DNA of 64,000 nt from an uncultured Eubacteriales bacterium (lineage in GTDB: Bacteria; Bacillota; Clostridia; Christensenellales; Aristaeellaceae): the NCBI GenBank assembly GCA_902761755.1, contig CACWLP010000017.1:1-64000 (forward strand), in the 5' to 3' direction. Made by a program: the position numbers and the translations under genes. This document shows, one piece after another, positions 51,580-59,757 of the stretch (position 1 is the stretch's first letter; every line of letters starts with the position of its first letter). The notes below the pieces were generated by a model. It saw only the letters and a list, made by a program, of their open reading frames with translations. It did no database searches and was not told the origin of the DNA.

Positions 51580-52614
51580 TCAGAAGCAGCGTTCCTTGCG
51601 CTCCTTCCGGCACTGCTCCACGTTCCCGCAGCGGTAGCACAGTTCGTTCTCGCAGATTCCGTCGTTCTCAAAGCAGGACAGGATGTTCCTGACGGTGGTT
51701 TCGGCGATGTTGTTCAGGGCGTCCTCGGTGAGGAAGGCCTGGTGGGAGGTGACGATCACGTTGGGCATGGAAATGAGCCGGGCCAGCACGTCGTCGTTGA
51801 GGATATGGCCGGAAATATCCTGGAAAAATACGTCCGCTTCCTCCTCGTACACGTCCAGGCAGGCCGCGCCCACCTGCCGGGCCTTGATGCCCTCCAGCAG
51901 CGCTTCCGCGTCGATGAGCGCGCCCCGGGAGGTGTTCACCAGGATCACGCCCTTTTTCATCTGCCCGATGGCGTCCCTGCCGATCATGTGGCGGGTCTCC
52001 TCGGTGAGCGGGCAATGAAGGGAAATGATATCGCTTTGGGCGAACAGCTCCGCAAGCGGCAGGTATTCGATGCCGGCGTCCTTGGCGGGGAATTTGTCGT
52101 AGGCGATCACGCGCATGCCGAAGCCCCGGCAGATGTCGATGAAAATGCGCCCGATCTTCCCGGTGCCCACCACCCCCACGGTCTTGCCGTGGAGATCGAA
52201 GCCCGTAAGCCCGTTTAGGGAAAAATTGAATTCCCGCGTCCGGTTGTAGGCCTTGTGGATGCGGCGCACGGAGGTGAGCAGCAGGGCCATGGCGTGCTCC
52301 GCCACGGAATACGGGGAATAGGCGGGCACGTGGACCACGTGGATCCTGCCGAAAGCGCGGCGGAGATCCACGTTGTTGTACCCGGCGGAGCGCAGGGCGA
52401 TGATCTTCACGCCGAAGCCGTACAGCCGGTCGATCACTTCGGCGTTCACTTCGTCGTTGACGAACACGCACACCGCCTCGCACCCCTTGGCCAGCTCCGC
52501 GGTATCGGCGGTCAGCCGGGTATCGAAAAACCGGATCTCCATGCCCGCGGCCCCGGCGTATTTTTCAAAGGACGGGATATCGTAGGGCTTGGCGTCGAAA
52601 AACGCAAGTTTCAT
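51580..52614 (-). CDS. D-2-hydroxyacid (D-lactate) dehydrogenase
   Basis: A 344-residue NAD-dependent dehydrogenase, likely reducing pyruvate to D-lactate. The NAD motif GVVGTGKIGRIF, the catalytic Arg region ALRSAGYNNVDL and VNTSRGALID, Glu in YEEEADVFF, and the catalytic His in VIVTSHQAFLTEDA are in the D-LDH order. An unusual Cys-rich tail (about 322-344: NELCYRCGNVEQCRKERKER, then CF) with four Cys follows the usual end of the fold. ATG at 52614 has CAGGAGGCGTTTTCC. A perfect promoter lies at 52688-52716. Confidence 0.92.
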   Translation of the reverse strand: MKLAFFDAKPYDIPSFEKYAGAAGMEIRFFDTRLTADTAELAKGCEAVCVFVNDEVNAEVIDRLYGFGVKIIALRSAGYNNVDLRRAFGRIHVVHVPAYSPYSVAEHAMALLLTSVRRIHKAYNRTREFNFSLNGLTGFDLHGKTVGVVGTGKIGRIFIDICRGFGMRVIAYDKFPAKDAGIEYLPLAELFAQSDIISLHCPLTEETRHMIGRDAIGQMKKGVILVNTSRGALIDAEALLEGIKARQVGAACLDVYEEEADVFFQDISGHILNDDVLARLISMPNVIVTSHQAFLTEDALNNIAETTVRNILSCFENDGICENELCYRCGNVEQCRKERKERCF

Positions 52615-52687
52615 GGAAAACGCCTCCTGTTTTGCTTTCTTTCCGGGAGAAAGCCGTATCATATTTACATTCTTCCTTCCCTGCGCT

Positions 52688-52716
52688 ATTATATTCCCGT
52701 GGAAACAGCCTGTCAA
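52688..52716 (-). promoter_or_regulatory. Promoter of the D-lactate dehydrogenase gene
   Basis: On the minus strand TTGACA (52716-52711), 17-base spacer, TATAAT (52693-52688). Confidence 0.88.
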
Positions 52717-52764
52717 TCGGCCCCGGGCTGAAGGCGGGAAAATACAAAAAAGGGAGGCGCGCCC

Positions 52765-54360
52765 ATGGCCATGATGGAAAGGCCGCAGGTCCGGAAGGCA
52801 GAAGGCGGCAGGTGCTGGGAGCACACGTTTGAAAAGTTTCACCTCAAGGTGTACGTGCCGGACAACGATCTGGACGGACAGACCAACAATTACGGCTTCC
52901 GCGCACCGCTGCTGATGGTGCTGGAGGAGGAAAAGCAAAGCATGGACGCCGCGGTGCGCTTCGCCCGGGAAAGCGGGCTGGCCGGCATCGCCGCGGGAGT
53001 GGATTCCAGCGTGCTGTTCATTTCCCCCACGGCGGAGGGCGGCTGGGACGCGGCGGACGAAAGCCTGTACGCCGCGGTGATCGCCGAGGTCAAAATGATC
53101 CAGGTGTACCGGGACGGCATCGTGGAAAACTTCGATTTCTTCAGCCAGACCTTCAAGGGCTATTTCGTCCGCGGGGCGATCTTCCGGGCGGATGTGTACG
53201 GCTTTGGCAAATCCGCGGATTATATCGCCAAGCATCTGCTCAAAACCCTGCAGGGCGAATACCTCTGGGGCCCCGGGGAGATCACCCCGGCCATGTGCTC
53301 CATGGAAAAGCTCAGCGTGATCCCCGACGTGCAGCGGAAGGACATCGCGGTGCTCAGCGTGGGCAACAGCGCGGATGCCAACCGCGCCTTTGCGGGCTGC
53401 GAGCACCTGCTGATCAAGGACAGGGCCGAATACGGGGCGGATTACGCCTCCTTCGTGCGGAAGTTCAAAATGTGGTGCGGGCAGATGGAGCTGGAGCCGG
53501 ATTTCCCGGCCCTGGGCATGACGGAGGAGGCGGGCAGCGTAGTGGTCCGCACCGATCCCGACAACCGCGGCCCCTTCCGGGATCAGCCCACCCACAAGGC
53601 GGGGTACTTCGCCTATTACAACAACGGCCTGTTCGATCACGGCCCCGTTCCCCTGGTGCTGGGCTTCCACGGCGGCGGGGATTCGTCCATGTTCCTCACC
53701 TTCGTCAGCGACTGGTGGGAGATCGCCCACCGGTACGGCTTCCTGTTCGTATCGGTGGAGAACCACCAGTTCGTCACCGCCCCCGAAGCCGTGGAGCTGA
53801 TCGAGGGGCTGAAAAAGCGCTATCCCATCGACGCCCGCCGCATTTACGCCACCGGCTTTTCCATGGGCAGCGGCAAAACCTGGGATCTTTTCCAGGAATA
53901 CCCGGATCTCTTCGCGGGGCTCATGCCCGCCAGCGCCCTGTTCCCGGTGTACACCACCTTCTACGGTGCCCCGGCCAAGGCCAATCTCAATAAAACCGTG
54001 CCGGTGCCGGTGTTCTATTCCGGCGGCGAAAAATCCCACCTGCCGGAATTGCCCTTCCATGCGCCCACGGCGCTGGAAAGGGTGCAGTACGTGGCGGAGG
54101 TGAACCGGCTGAAGAAGGATTTCAGCGGCCTTTCCTTCGAGGGGAAGGACGCCTGGGAGCATCCCCTCTGGGGCATGGCCGGCGACCGGACCGAAAAGAT
54201 CCCCGATCCCTCCCGGGACGGCGTCCTCACCGTCCACTATTACGACAGCGAGGACGGCGTTTGCCGCACGGCCTTCGCCAGCGTCAGCAATCAGGTGCAC
54301 GAATGCCGGCACCACAGCTGTGAAAACGCCTGGAAGTTCATTTCCCAGTTCCACCGGTAA
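52765..54360 (+). CDS. Alpha/beta hydrolase, PHB-depolymerase/feruloyl-esterase-like
   Basis: A 531-residue hydrolase without a signal peptide. Residues about 1-280 are an unrecognised N-terminal domain; the catalytic domain begins near PLVLGFHGGGDSSMF (oxyanion HGGG) and has nucleophile Ser in YATGFSMGSGKTWDLF (GxSxG). The family is that of PHB depolymerase-like and feruloyl-type esterases (LpqC group). A late His (GMAGDRTEK... or YYDSEDGVCR region) would complete the triad but I cannot place it with certainty. AGGGAGGCGCGCCC precedes ATG 52765. Divergent from the dehydrogenase. Confidence 0.82.
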   Translation: MAMMERPQVRKAEGGRCWEHTFEKFHLKVYVPDNDLDGQTNNYGFRAPLLMVLEEEKQSMDAAVRFARESGLAGIAAGVDSSVLFISPTAEGGWDAADESLYAAVIAEVKMIQVYRDGIVENFDFFSQTFKGYFVRGAIFRADVYGFGKSADYIAKHLLKTLQGEYLWGPGEITPAMCSMEKLSVIPDVQRKDIAVLSVGNSADANRAFAGCEHLLIKDRAEYGADYASFVRKFKMWCGQMELEPDFPALGMTEEAGSVVVRTDPDNRGPFRDQPTHKAGYFAYYNNGLFDHGPVPLVLGFHGGGDSSMFLTFVSDWWEIAHRYGFLFVSVENHQFVTAPEAVELIEGLKKRYPIDARRIYATGFSMGSGKTWDLFQEYPDLFAGLMPASALFPVYTTFYGAPAKANLNKTVPVPVFYSGGEKSHLPELPFHAPTALERVQYVAEVNRLKKDFSGLSFEGKDAWEHPLWGMAGDRTEKIPDPSRDGVLTVHYYDSEDGVCRTAFASVSNQVHECRHHSCENAWKFISQFHR

Positions 54361-54560
54361 GAAGCTTCGGCGATGCGCCGCCCCGTGTGTGCAGTGGGAT
54401 GGCGAACGCGAAGGCCAAAGGCCGCCAAATCGGAGGAAAGCCCACCACTAAGGTAGACCTTCACGCTGTGTTCATCAAGTATTATCCTGCTTACACGGAT
54501 AGCCCATGACCGTGACGGAGCTGGCGTAGATATGTAAGCTGTCAAGACCAACGGTATATA
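54361..54560 (+). ncRNA. Candidate structured RNA, orphan
   Basis: About 200 bases without an ORF but with dense potential pairing: CGGCG/CGCCG hairpin (54368-54380), GGCC-AAA-GGCC inside GGCG...CGCC (54400-54425), TGGG/CCCA closing that domain (about 54395 with 54441), AAGGT-AG-ACCTT (54450-54461), GTGT...ACAC (54477-54496 region), CCGT-GA-CGG (54510-54518) and AGCT...AGCT. The GGCGAACGCGAAGGCC string and the GGAGGAAAGCCCACC string look like RNA-core motifs. It could be an OMEGA/HEARO-type RNA without its nuclease, a group II intron fragment, or another RNA class. No nuclease gene is next to it. Identity is unproven. Confidence 0.4.
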
Positions 54561-54570
54561 AGTATATCAC

Positions 54571-54598
54571 AATGGTGGGGTGAAGCCCCACCATTTTT
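54571..54598. terminator. Bidirectional-looking terminator
   Basis: AATGGTGGGG pairs with CCCCACCATT around a TGAAG-type loop, followed by TTTC on the plus strand. It lies at the 3' end of the candidate RNA and directly downstream of the convergent secreted-protein operon. Confidence 0.8.
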
Positions 54599-54611
54599 CA
54601 AGGCATTTTTC

Positions 54612-55277
54612 CTAGATGTCGTCATTTCTTTGGTCAATCTCATTACTTATCGTATCTAACTCAGCATTTATCTCATCTGCGGAATAAACTTGGTATCCAA
54701 GGATATGAAAAGTCAATTTCGTACCCATTACTGTTGCTGATTCAAAATAATGAACAATTGCCACATAAGTCCCATCATCTTGCTGAATTAGCCATGAACT
54801 ATACTGCGGATATGTTTTATTCGTTCTTTTCAATCCCCAACATGACAAATAATCATTTGATTCAAAACCAATTCTTTCAACAATAGGAAGGTATACTTCA
54901 TTAGATGCACCATATTTCTTAGTTAATGCAGCCTCTAATGTTTCATATTCTGTCAAGGTAGAACGTAGCTGACTTCCAAGCCAATATGTGGCGGAATATA
55001 GTTTGTTATCTTTATCAAAATAGTAATGTATCTCACTACCATCTATTCCAGCAATTGTTCCTTCGACCTTTTTTGCAACTTTAACCTTCGGTGTTCCATA
55101 TTCAATTTTTTGAGCAGATACAGTGAATCCAGCATTCTTTTCATAAGAAGTAACTTCATCAAGCGTCATTCCAAAAGTCACTTTACTATGCAATGTAAAC
55201 GATTCAGCTATTGCGCTTCCAAGAACAAAGAGAGAGAGAAAAGACAAGGTAGCAAGAATAGAAATAAATTTCTTCAT
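54612..55277 (-). CDS. Secreted protein in AT-rich island
   Basis: A 221-residue exported protein. Signal peptide MKKFISILATLSFLSLFVLG with cleavage near AIAES. The mature part has LHSKVTFGMTLDEVTSYEKN and repeating beta strands around HYYFDKDNKLYSATYWLG and TYVAIVHYF. It is probably related to the secreted protein at 46911 (similar block after the signal peptide). ATG at 55277 follows AAAGGAAG; a longer N-terminus lacks a ribosome site. The gene is AT-rich, unlike all larger neighbours. Confidence 0.72.
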   Translation of the reverse strand: MKKFISILATLSFLSLFVLGSAIAESFTLHSKVTFGMTLDEVTSYEKNAGFTVSAQKIEYGTPKVKVAKKVEGTIAGIDGSEIHYYFDKDNKLYSATYWLGSQLRSTLTEYETLEAALTKKYGASNEVYLPIVERIGFESNDYLSCWGLKRTNKTYPQYSSWLIQQDDGTYVAIVHYFESATVMGTKLTFHILGYQVYSADEINAELDTISNEIDQRNDDI

Positions 55278-55294
55278 GTTGAGACTTCCTTTCA

Positions 55295-55726
55295 TCATTG
55301 CTTTATCCATGAGTAATACTTGCTCACAGTCTCCGAAGTAATGTGATGAATTTCCGTGTCCGAAAAACGCATCTCATATTCCAGTTTTCTGCCCGCAGGA
55401 ATCCTGGCTTCCACTTCATCAAACTTTACAATCATTTGAAACAATACGCTCATCAATTCATTATCATCAAAGAAGAAAAAGACTTCGCATTGATCCCCAT
55501 CAATCGCAACGATTGTCTGATTGCCATCTGTGAAATCAAAGCTGATGATACATTTGTTTGAATCATACCCGCTGGCGGTCATGACAACAGCATTTTTCTC
55601 CGTGAAATCTTTCACTTGACGGATGTATTCTTCCGACAGCGAAAGAAAACTGCTGTCAGCGCCTGCTGATGCCAATGCCAAGAAAAGCATCATACAAACA
55701 AGCAACAAACCAATGAATCTTTTCAT
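55295..55726 (-). CDS. Small secreted protein in AT-rich island
   Basis: A 143-residue exported protein. Signal peptide MKRFIGLLLVCMMLFLALAS, cleavage near AGA. The mature part contains CIISFDFTDGNQTIVAIDGD and CEVFFFFDDNELMSVLFQMI. No family recognised. AAAAGGAGGATGAT lies before ATG 55726. It is followed at 17 bases by the other secreted-protein gene, so the two form an operon in an AT-rich patch that may have been acquired together. Confidence 0.7.
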   Translation of the reverse strand: MKRFIGLLLVCMMLFLALASAGADSSFLSLSEEYIRQVKDFTEKNAVVMTASGYDSNKCIISFDFTDGNQTIVAIDGDQCEVFFFFDDNELMSVLFQMIVKFDEVEARIPAGRKLEYEMRFSDTEIHHITSETVSKYYSWIKQ

Positions 55727-55891
55727 ATCATCCTCCTTTTAATGTTACTGGGTGAAGGCGGTTCTTTCTATCCCTCCCTTCCTTGAAGAATATACTACAA
55801 ATATAACTACTTTTATGACTATTAAATAATAACATATATTTATGAACTATGTCAAGCTATAATTATAGTGTTTTCATGAGGTGATGCTATA

Positions 55892-56095
55892 ATGAAGCAA
55901 GAAATTCGTATTTCAAAGAAATCCATGCGTAAAGGTGATGACGGACATAAGGTAGTTTCTGTCCGCATGAAGGACGAAACAATAGCTCGCCTGGATGAAT
56001 TATCTGCTCAAACCAACCGAAGCAGGAATGAATTAATCAACATGCTTTTGGAGGCCTCTCTCGATATTGTGACCATTACGCCAGAGGAAGAATAG
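55892..56095 (+). CDS. Ribbon-helix-helix DNA-binding protein
   Basis: A 67-residue CopG/Arc-type protein. After a basic N-terminal arm (MKQEIRISKKSMRKGDDGHK) it has the ribbon VVSVRMKDETIARLDELSAQ, then TNRSRNELINMLLEASLD, the standard RHH helix pair. Such proteins bind DNA as dimers and often belong to antitoxins or plasmid genes. No toxin partner is visible. GAGGTGATGCTATA precedes ATG; a TATAAT box (55858-55863) is upstream but a -35 is weak. It lies in the AT-rich island. Confidence 0.85.
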   Translation: MKQEIRISKKSMRKGDDGHKVVSVRMKDETIARLDELSAQTNRSRNELINMLLEASLDIVTITPEEE

Positions 56096-56110
56096 CCAAG
56101 CAGAATAATC

Positions 56111-56154
56111 AAAAATGACGGACAGGCAGCAGCGGCCTTCCGTCATTTCTATTT
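56111..56154 (+). terminator. Terminator of the RHH gene
   Basis: AAATGACGGA (56113-56122) pairs with TCCGTCATTT (56139-56148), followed by CTATTT. It starts 15 bases past the stop codon. Confidence 0.75.
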
Positions 56155-56313
56155 CTGTGAAATTTTTCATCTGGAAACGGCTTGTTTTTTTCTTTACTGC
56201 CGATTGATTGCCGTTTATCCCAACAAACAAGCCTGACCGGATAAAGATAAATGATTACGAGAATACGATTTTCCAGCCATTGTACGCTTAATCGGCTTTC
56301 TTGGAGGGGGCCT

Positions 56314-56350
56314 GGGGAGACCGTTCTTTGGCCTGCAAAGAACGGTCCCC
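56314..56350. repeat. Long hairpin next to pullulanase gene
   Basis: GGGGAGACCGTTCTTTG pairs almost fully with CAAAGAACGGTCCCC around GCCTG. It lies at the 3' end of the pullulanase gene (minus strand) with no T-run on that strand, so it is more like a boundary hairpin or mRNA stabiliser than a standard terminator. Confidence 0.6.
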
Positions 56351-56382
56351 CCAGCATCCTCCTCTCCCCCATTCACTCCCCG

Positions 56383-59013
56383 TCACTCACCCCGGACGAT
56401 CAGGGTGACGCTGACGGGAAGGACGGCGAAGGGGCCGTCGGCGGGCGCGGCATCCGGGGTGACGGCGTCGCCCTGGAGGACGACGCGGTACGCGCCGAAG
56501 CCCGCCGGCGCTTCGAACTGCTTTTCCTCCGCGGTGGGGTTGATCACGGCGTAGGCCAGCGCCTCTTCCCCTTCGGCCCAGGTGACGGCGATCAGATTGC
56601 CGTCCAGCAGCTCCGCCGCGGGGGCGGTTTCCGTAAGGAAGCGATAGGGAGAATCGGGATTTGCGAATTTATCCCGCCGCAGGGCGATGAGCCCGCGGTA
56701 AAATTCCGAAAGCTGCGCTTCGTCGCCGTCCGGGGTCATGGCGTCCCAGCTCAAGTTATTGACGGCGTCCGAGGAGGCGTAGCTGTTGGCATCGCCCTGC
56801 TTGGTGCGCAGCATTTCTTCGCCGGCCAGGAAGAAGGGCGTGCCCCGGCTGAGCAGCACCACGGAGGCGCACAGGCGGTTCATGGCCAGCTTTTCTTCCC
56901 GGGATGCGTCGGGGCAGGCGGCGTCCAGCTTGTCCCAGAGGGTGTTGTTATCGTGGGAGGACGTGTAATTGATCACCATGGCGTCGTTGACGTGCCAGGA
57001 AACCCCGGCGGATTTTACGCCGCCCTGGATGCCGAAGATCACCTTCTGGGCGTTCATGCGGCTGGGCTTGCCGTTGGCGTAGCCCACGTCCTTTTTATCG
57101 AACACGCTGCCCTTGAGGCCGTCGCGGATGGCGTCGTTGAACACCGCGATGCCGCCGATGGCGCCCTCCGAGGGCTTCACCTGGCGGATGTTGGCCTGGC
57201 TGGCCTGGAAATTGTCCCGCAGGGCGGAGGTGCCGCCGGTCCAGCCCTCGCCGTAGATCAGGGCCTTGGGGTTCACCGCGTGAACGGCGGCCTCCACCGC
57301 CTGCATGGTCTGGATATCGTGGAGGGCCATCAGGTCGAACCGGAAGCCGTCCAGCCGGTATTCCTCCGCCCAGTAGCGCACGCTGTCCACCATGTACTTG
57401 CGGAACATTTTGCGGTTGGAGGCGGTTTCGTTGCCGCAGCCGCTGCCGTTGGCCGGGCTGCCGTCGTAATTGAAGCGGTAGTAGTAATAGGGCACGATGC
57501 GGTTCAGGCAGGAATCGGCGGAATAGGTGTGGTTGTACACCACGTCCATCACCACGCCGATGCCGTTTTCGTGCAGGGCCTGCACCATCTGCTTGAATTC
57601 CGTGATGCGGACCTCGCCGTGATACGGATCGGTGGAATAGCTGCCCTCGGGCACGTTGTAATTCTTCGGGTCGTAGCCCCAGTTGAAGGAAGCGCCGCCG
57701 CCGCGCTCATCCACGGTGGCGTAATCGTACACGGGCTGCAGATGCACGTGGGTGACGCCCAGGTTTTTCAGGTAATCCACCCCGGCGGGCAGGCCGGACG
57801 CATTGGTCAGCCCCGTTTCGGTGAAGGCCAGGTATTTGCCCGGATACCGGGAGGCGGACAGGGCGTTGGAGAAATCCCGCACGTGCACTTCCCAGATCAC
57901 CGCGTCGCCGTAGCTGTCCAGGGCGGTAAAGCCGGGCACGTCCCGGAAGCCCTCCGGATCGGTGCGCTTTAGGTCCACCACCATGCCCCTGTCGCCGTTG
58001 ACCCCCGCCGCCCGGGCGTAGGGGTCCACCGCCTCCTGGGTGCCCAGGGCGGTGGTGACGGAGTAGGTATAGTAGGTGCCGTGGCCGCAGGCAGCCTCGG
58101 CGCGCCATACGCCCTGGTTTTCCCGCTCCATGGGGATCAGGTCATAGGCCGGGCCGTCGTTCCCTTCCTCAAACAGGTTCAGCGTCACCTGGGAAGCGGT
58201 GGGCGCCCAGACCTTGAACACCGTGCTGTCTCCCTGGATCACGGCGCCCAGGTCGTCCCCGTCGTAGGTGTAGCGCTCCACAAAATCCTTGCTGTCAAAG
58301 ATCTCGGTGGGCACCGCGGCGATCTCGCCGTAGCCCTCGATCTCCACGGTGTAGGGCAGGGCGATATCCAGCGGCTCCTGGGTGGTGATGATCCCGGTGA
58401 CCACCTCGTTGTTCAAACTGGAGAGCTTTTCGATCCCGATCTCCCGGCCGTCCTGCCGCACGTGGACCCGGTCCAGGCTTTCCAGCCGCACCGCGGGGCT
58501 GATGAAATAGCGGATCTGATCGGACGCGATGATGCCCGCCAGCTGGAAAATGCGGATGGGCTCCAGGGTCTTTCCCCCGTCCGGGCTGGAATACTGCATG
58601 CCGTCCCCGGGCAGCAGGTAGATCTTCGTGTCCGGCCCGGTCATGATGGCGAACCGGTCGTCCGGGTAATCCTTCGTGGCCTCGCCCCAGGATTTTCCGC
58701 CGGGATCGGAGCAGTTCCTGCGGACGATGAAGCCCACCTCGCTCACGTCCTCCGGCACGTTCACCACGCACTTGACGCCGTATGCGCAGGGGTGGAACAG
58801 ATTGCCGCTGCCGTCCCTGCCCGGGAACCAGATCCATACGTCGCAGGTGTCGTAATCCGCGTCCGGATCGCTCCAGTACAGCGTCAGCTGGCGGCATCCG
58901 TCCTCTTTTTCCAGGGTATACTCCGCGCTTCCCCCTTCCGCCAGGCATCCCGTGCCCGGCAGGGGCAGCACCAGCGCGGTGATCAGCATCAAAACCATCA
59001 ATCTGCGCGTCAT
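56383..59013 (-). CDS. pulA: Type I pullulanase (GH13), secreted
   Basis: An 876-residue alpha-1,6-debranching enzyme for pullulan, starch or glycogen branches. Signal peptide (about 1-25), a PUD/CBM41-like starch-binding region (about 30-110), CBM48-type domain (about 250-340), then the GH13 barrel. FNWGYDPKNYNVPEGS is the pullulanase signature; nucleophile Asp in RLDGFRFDLMA, acid/base Glu in IYGEGW, and Asp in SSHDNNT. The C-terminus is a beta domain (about 795-876). ATG at 59013 has GGAGGAAAACT. No partner transporter genes are close. Confidence 0.95.
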   Translation of the reverse strand: MTRRLMVLMLITALVLPLPGTGCLAEGGSAEYTLEKEDGCRQLTLYWSDPDADYDTCDVWIWFPGRDGSGNLFHPCAYGVKCVVNVPEDVSEVGFIVRRNCSDPGGKSWGEATKDYPDDRFAIMTGPDTKIYLLPGDGMQYSSPDGGKTLEPIRIFQLAGIIASDQIRYFISPAVRLESLDRVHVRQDGREIGIEKLSSLNNEVVTGIITTQEPLDIALPYTVEIEGYGEIAAVPTEIFDSKDFVERYTYDGDDLGAVIQGDSTVFKVWAPTASQVTLNLFEEGNDGPAYDLIPMERENQGVWRAEAACGHGTYYTYSVTTALGTQEAVDPYARAAGVNGDRGMVVDLKRTDPEGFRDVPGFTALDSYGDAVIWEVHVRDFSNALSASRYPGKYLAFTETGLTNASGLPAGVDYLKNLGVTHVHLQPVYDYATVDERGGGASFNWGYDPKNYNVPEGSYSTDPYHGEVRITEFKQMVQALHENGIGVVMDVVYNHTYSADSCLNRIVPYYYYRFNYDGSPANGSGCGNETASNRKMFRKYMVDSVRYWAEEYRLDGFRFDLMALHDIQTMQAVEAAVHAVNPKALIYGEGWTGGTSALRDNFQASQANIRQVKPSEGAIGGIAVFNDAIRDGLKGSVFDKKDVGYANGKPSRMNAQKVIFGIQGGVKSAGVSWHVNDAMVINYTSSHDNNTLWDKLDAACPDASREEKLAMNRLCASVVLLSRGTPFFLAGEEMLRTKQGDANSYASSDAVNNLSWDAMTPDGDEAQLSEFYRGLIALRRDKFANPDSPYRFLTETAPAAELLDGNLIAVTWAEGEEALAYAVINPTAEEKQFEAPAGFGAYRVVLQGDAVTPDAAPADGPFAVLPVSVTLIVRGE

Positions 59014-59140
59014 AGTTTTCCTCCTCCGTTTCCGATGCGTTGCGGTAAAAGTATAGGATCTCGTCTGTCTGCAATCATTATATCACATCCGCATGGATTT
59101 TAGGAAGAAAAATTTGCGCGGCCCGGCCGGAGGCGCGGGT

Positions 59141-59169
59141 TTGCGCCCGGAACGATTTTTGCTTATAAT
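59141..59169 (+). promoter_or_regulatory. Promoter of the ECF sigma operon
   Basis: TTGCGC (59141-59146), 17-base spacer, TATAAT (59164-59169), about 85 bases before the GTG at 59254. It has vegetative-type hexamers rather than an obvious ECF-type autoregulated promoter. Confidence 0.7.
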
Positions 59170-59253
59170 AGAAAAAGAAAAATTTTTTTGCCGGCTGTTG
59201 GCCGGTTTGGGAAGCTGCCTCGTCTAATGATTGACGGAGGGAGGGAAAGAACG

Positions 59254-59757
59254 GTGACGCAGGATCCGCGCCGGACATGGCTGGAGGAAGCGATGGAGCG
59301 CTGGGAAAAGCCGATGCTGCATCTGTGCTTCGCGTATCTGGGCGATCTGGCCCTTTCGGAGGACGCGGTGCAGGAGACGTTTTTCCGGGCCTGGAAGGGC
59401 TATGCGCGCTTCCGGGGCGAAGCCCAGGAAAAAACCTGGCTGACCCGCATCGCCGTGAACGCCTGCAAGGACCTGATGAAATCCGCCTGGGCCCGGAAAA
59501 CGGACCGGTCCGTGACCCCGGATGCTTTGCCGGAGGGGGCCGTTCCCTTTGAGGCGCGGGACGACACCGTTACGCGTGCGGTGCTGGCCCTGCCGCCCAA
59601 AATGAAGGAAGCGGTGCTGCTGCGCTGGTATCAGGGACTCACCCTGGAGGAAATGGCCCGCGTGCTCCGTCTGCCCCGGTCCACCGTCAATTACCGATTG
59701 AAGAAAGCGAAAGCGCTGCTCAGGGACGAACTGGAGGAATGGTACGATGAAGAATAA
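59254..59757 (+). CDS. ECF-type RNA polymerase sigma factor
   Basis: A 167-residue sigma-70 family factor with only region 2 and region 4. Region 2: LGDLALSEDAVQETFFRAWK and WLTRIAVNACKD (about 30-75); region 4 HTH: LPPKMKEAVLLRWYQGLTLE and EMARVLRLPRSTVNYRLKKA (about 110-150). GTG at 59254 is chosen because GGAGGGAGGGAAAGAAC lies just upstream; an earlier in-frame ATG lacks a site. It overlaps the next gene by 11 bases, the usual sigma/anti-sigma arrangement. Confidence 0.93.
   Translation: MTQDPRRTWLEEAMERWEKPMLHLCFAYLGDLALSEDAVQETFFRAWKGYARFRGEAQEKTWLTRIAVNACKDLMKSAWARKTDRSVTPDALPEGAVPFEARDDTVTRAVLALPPKMKEAVLLRWYQGLTLEEMARVLRLPRSTVNYRLKKAKALLRDELEEWYDEE

Noticed and set aside
51126..51692. 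ORF over the REP array downstream of araD
   Set aside because: It consists of translated repeats (ADIIRP, AGIIRP, ADDIRP) and lacks a ribosome site; treated as non-coding repeat.
52615..54354. Upstream extension of the D-lactate dehydrogenase frame
   Set aside because: The extension is antisense to the esterase gene; a ribosome site and promoter mark the real start at 52614.
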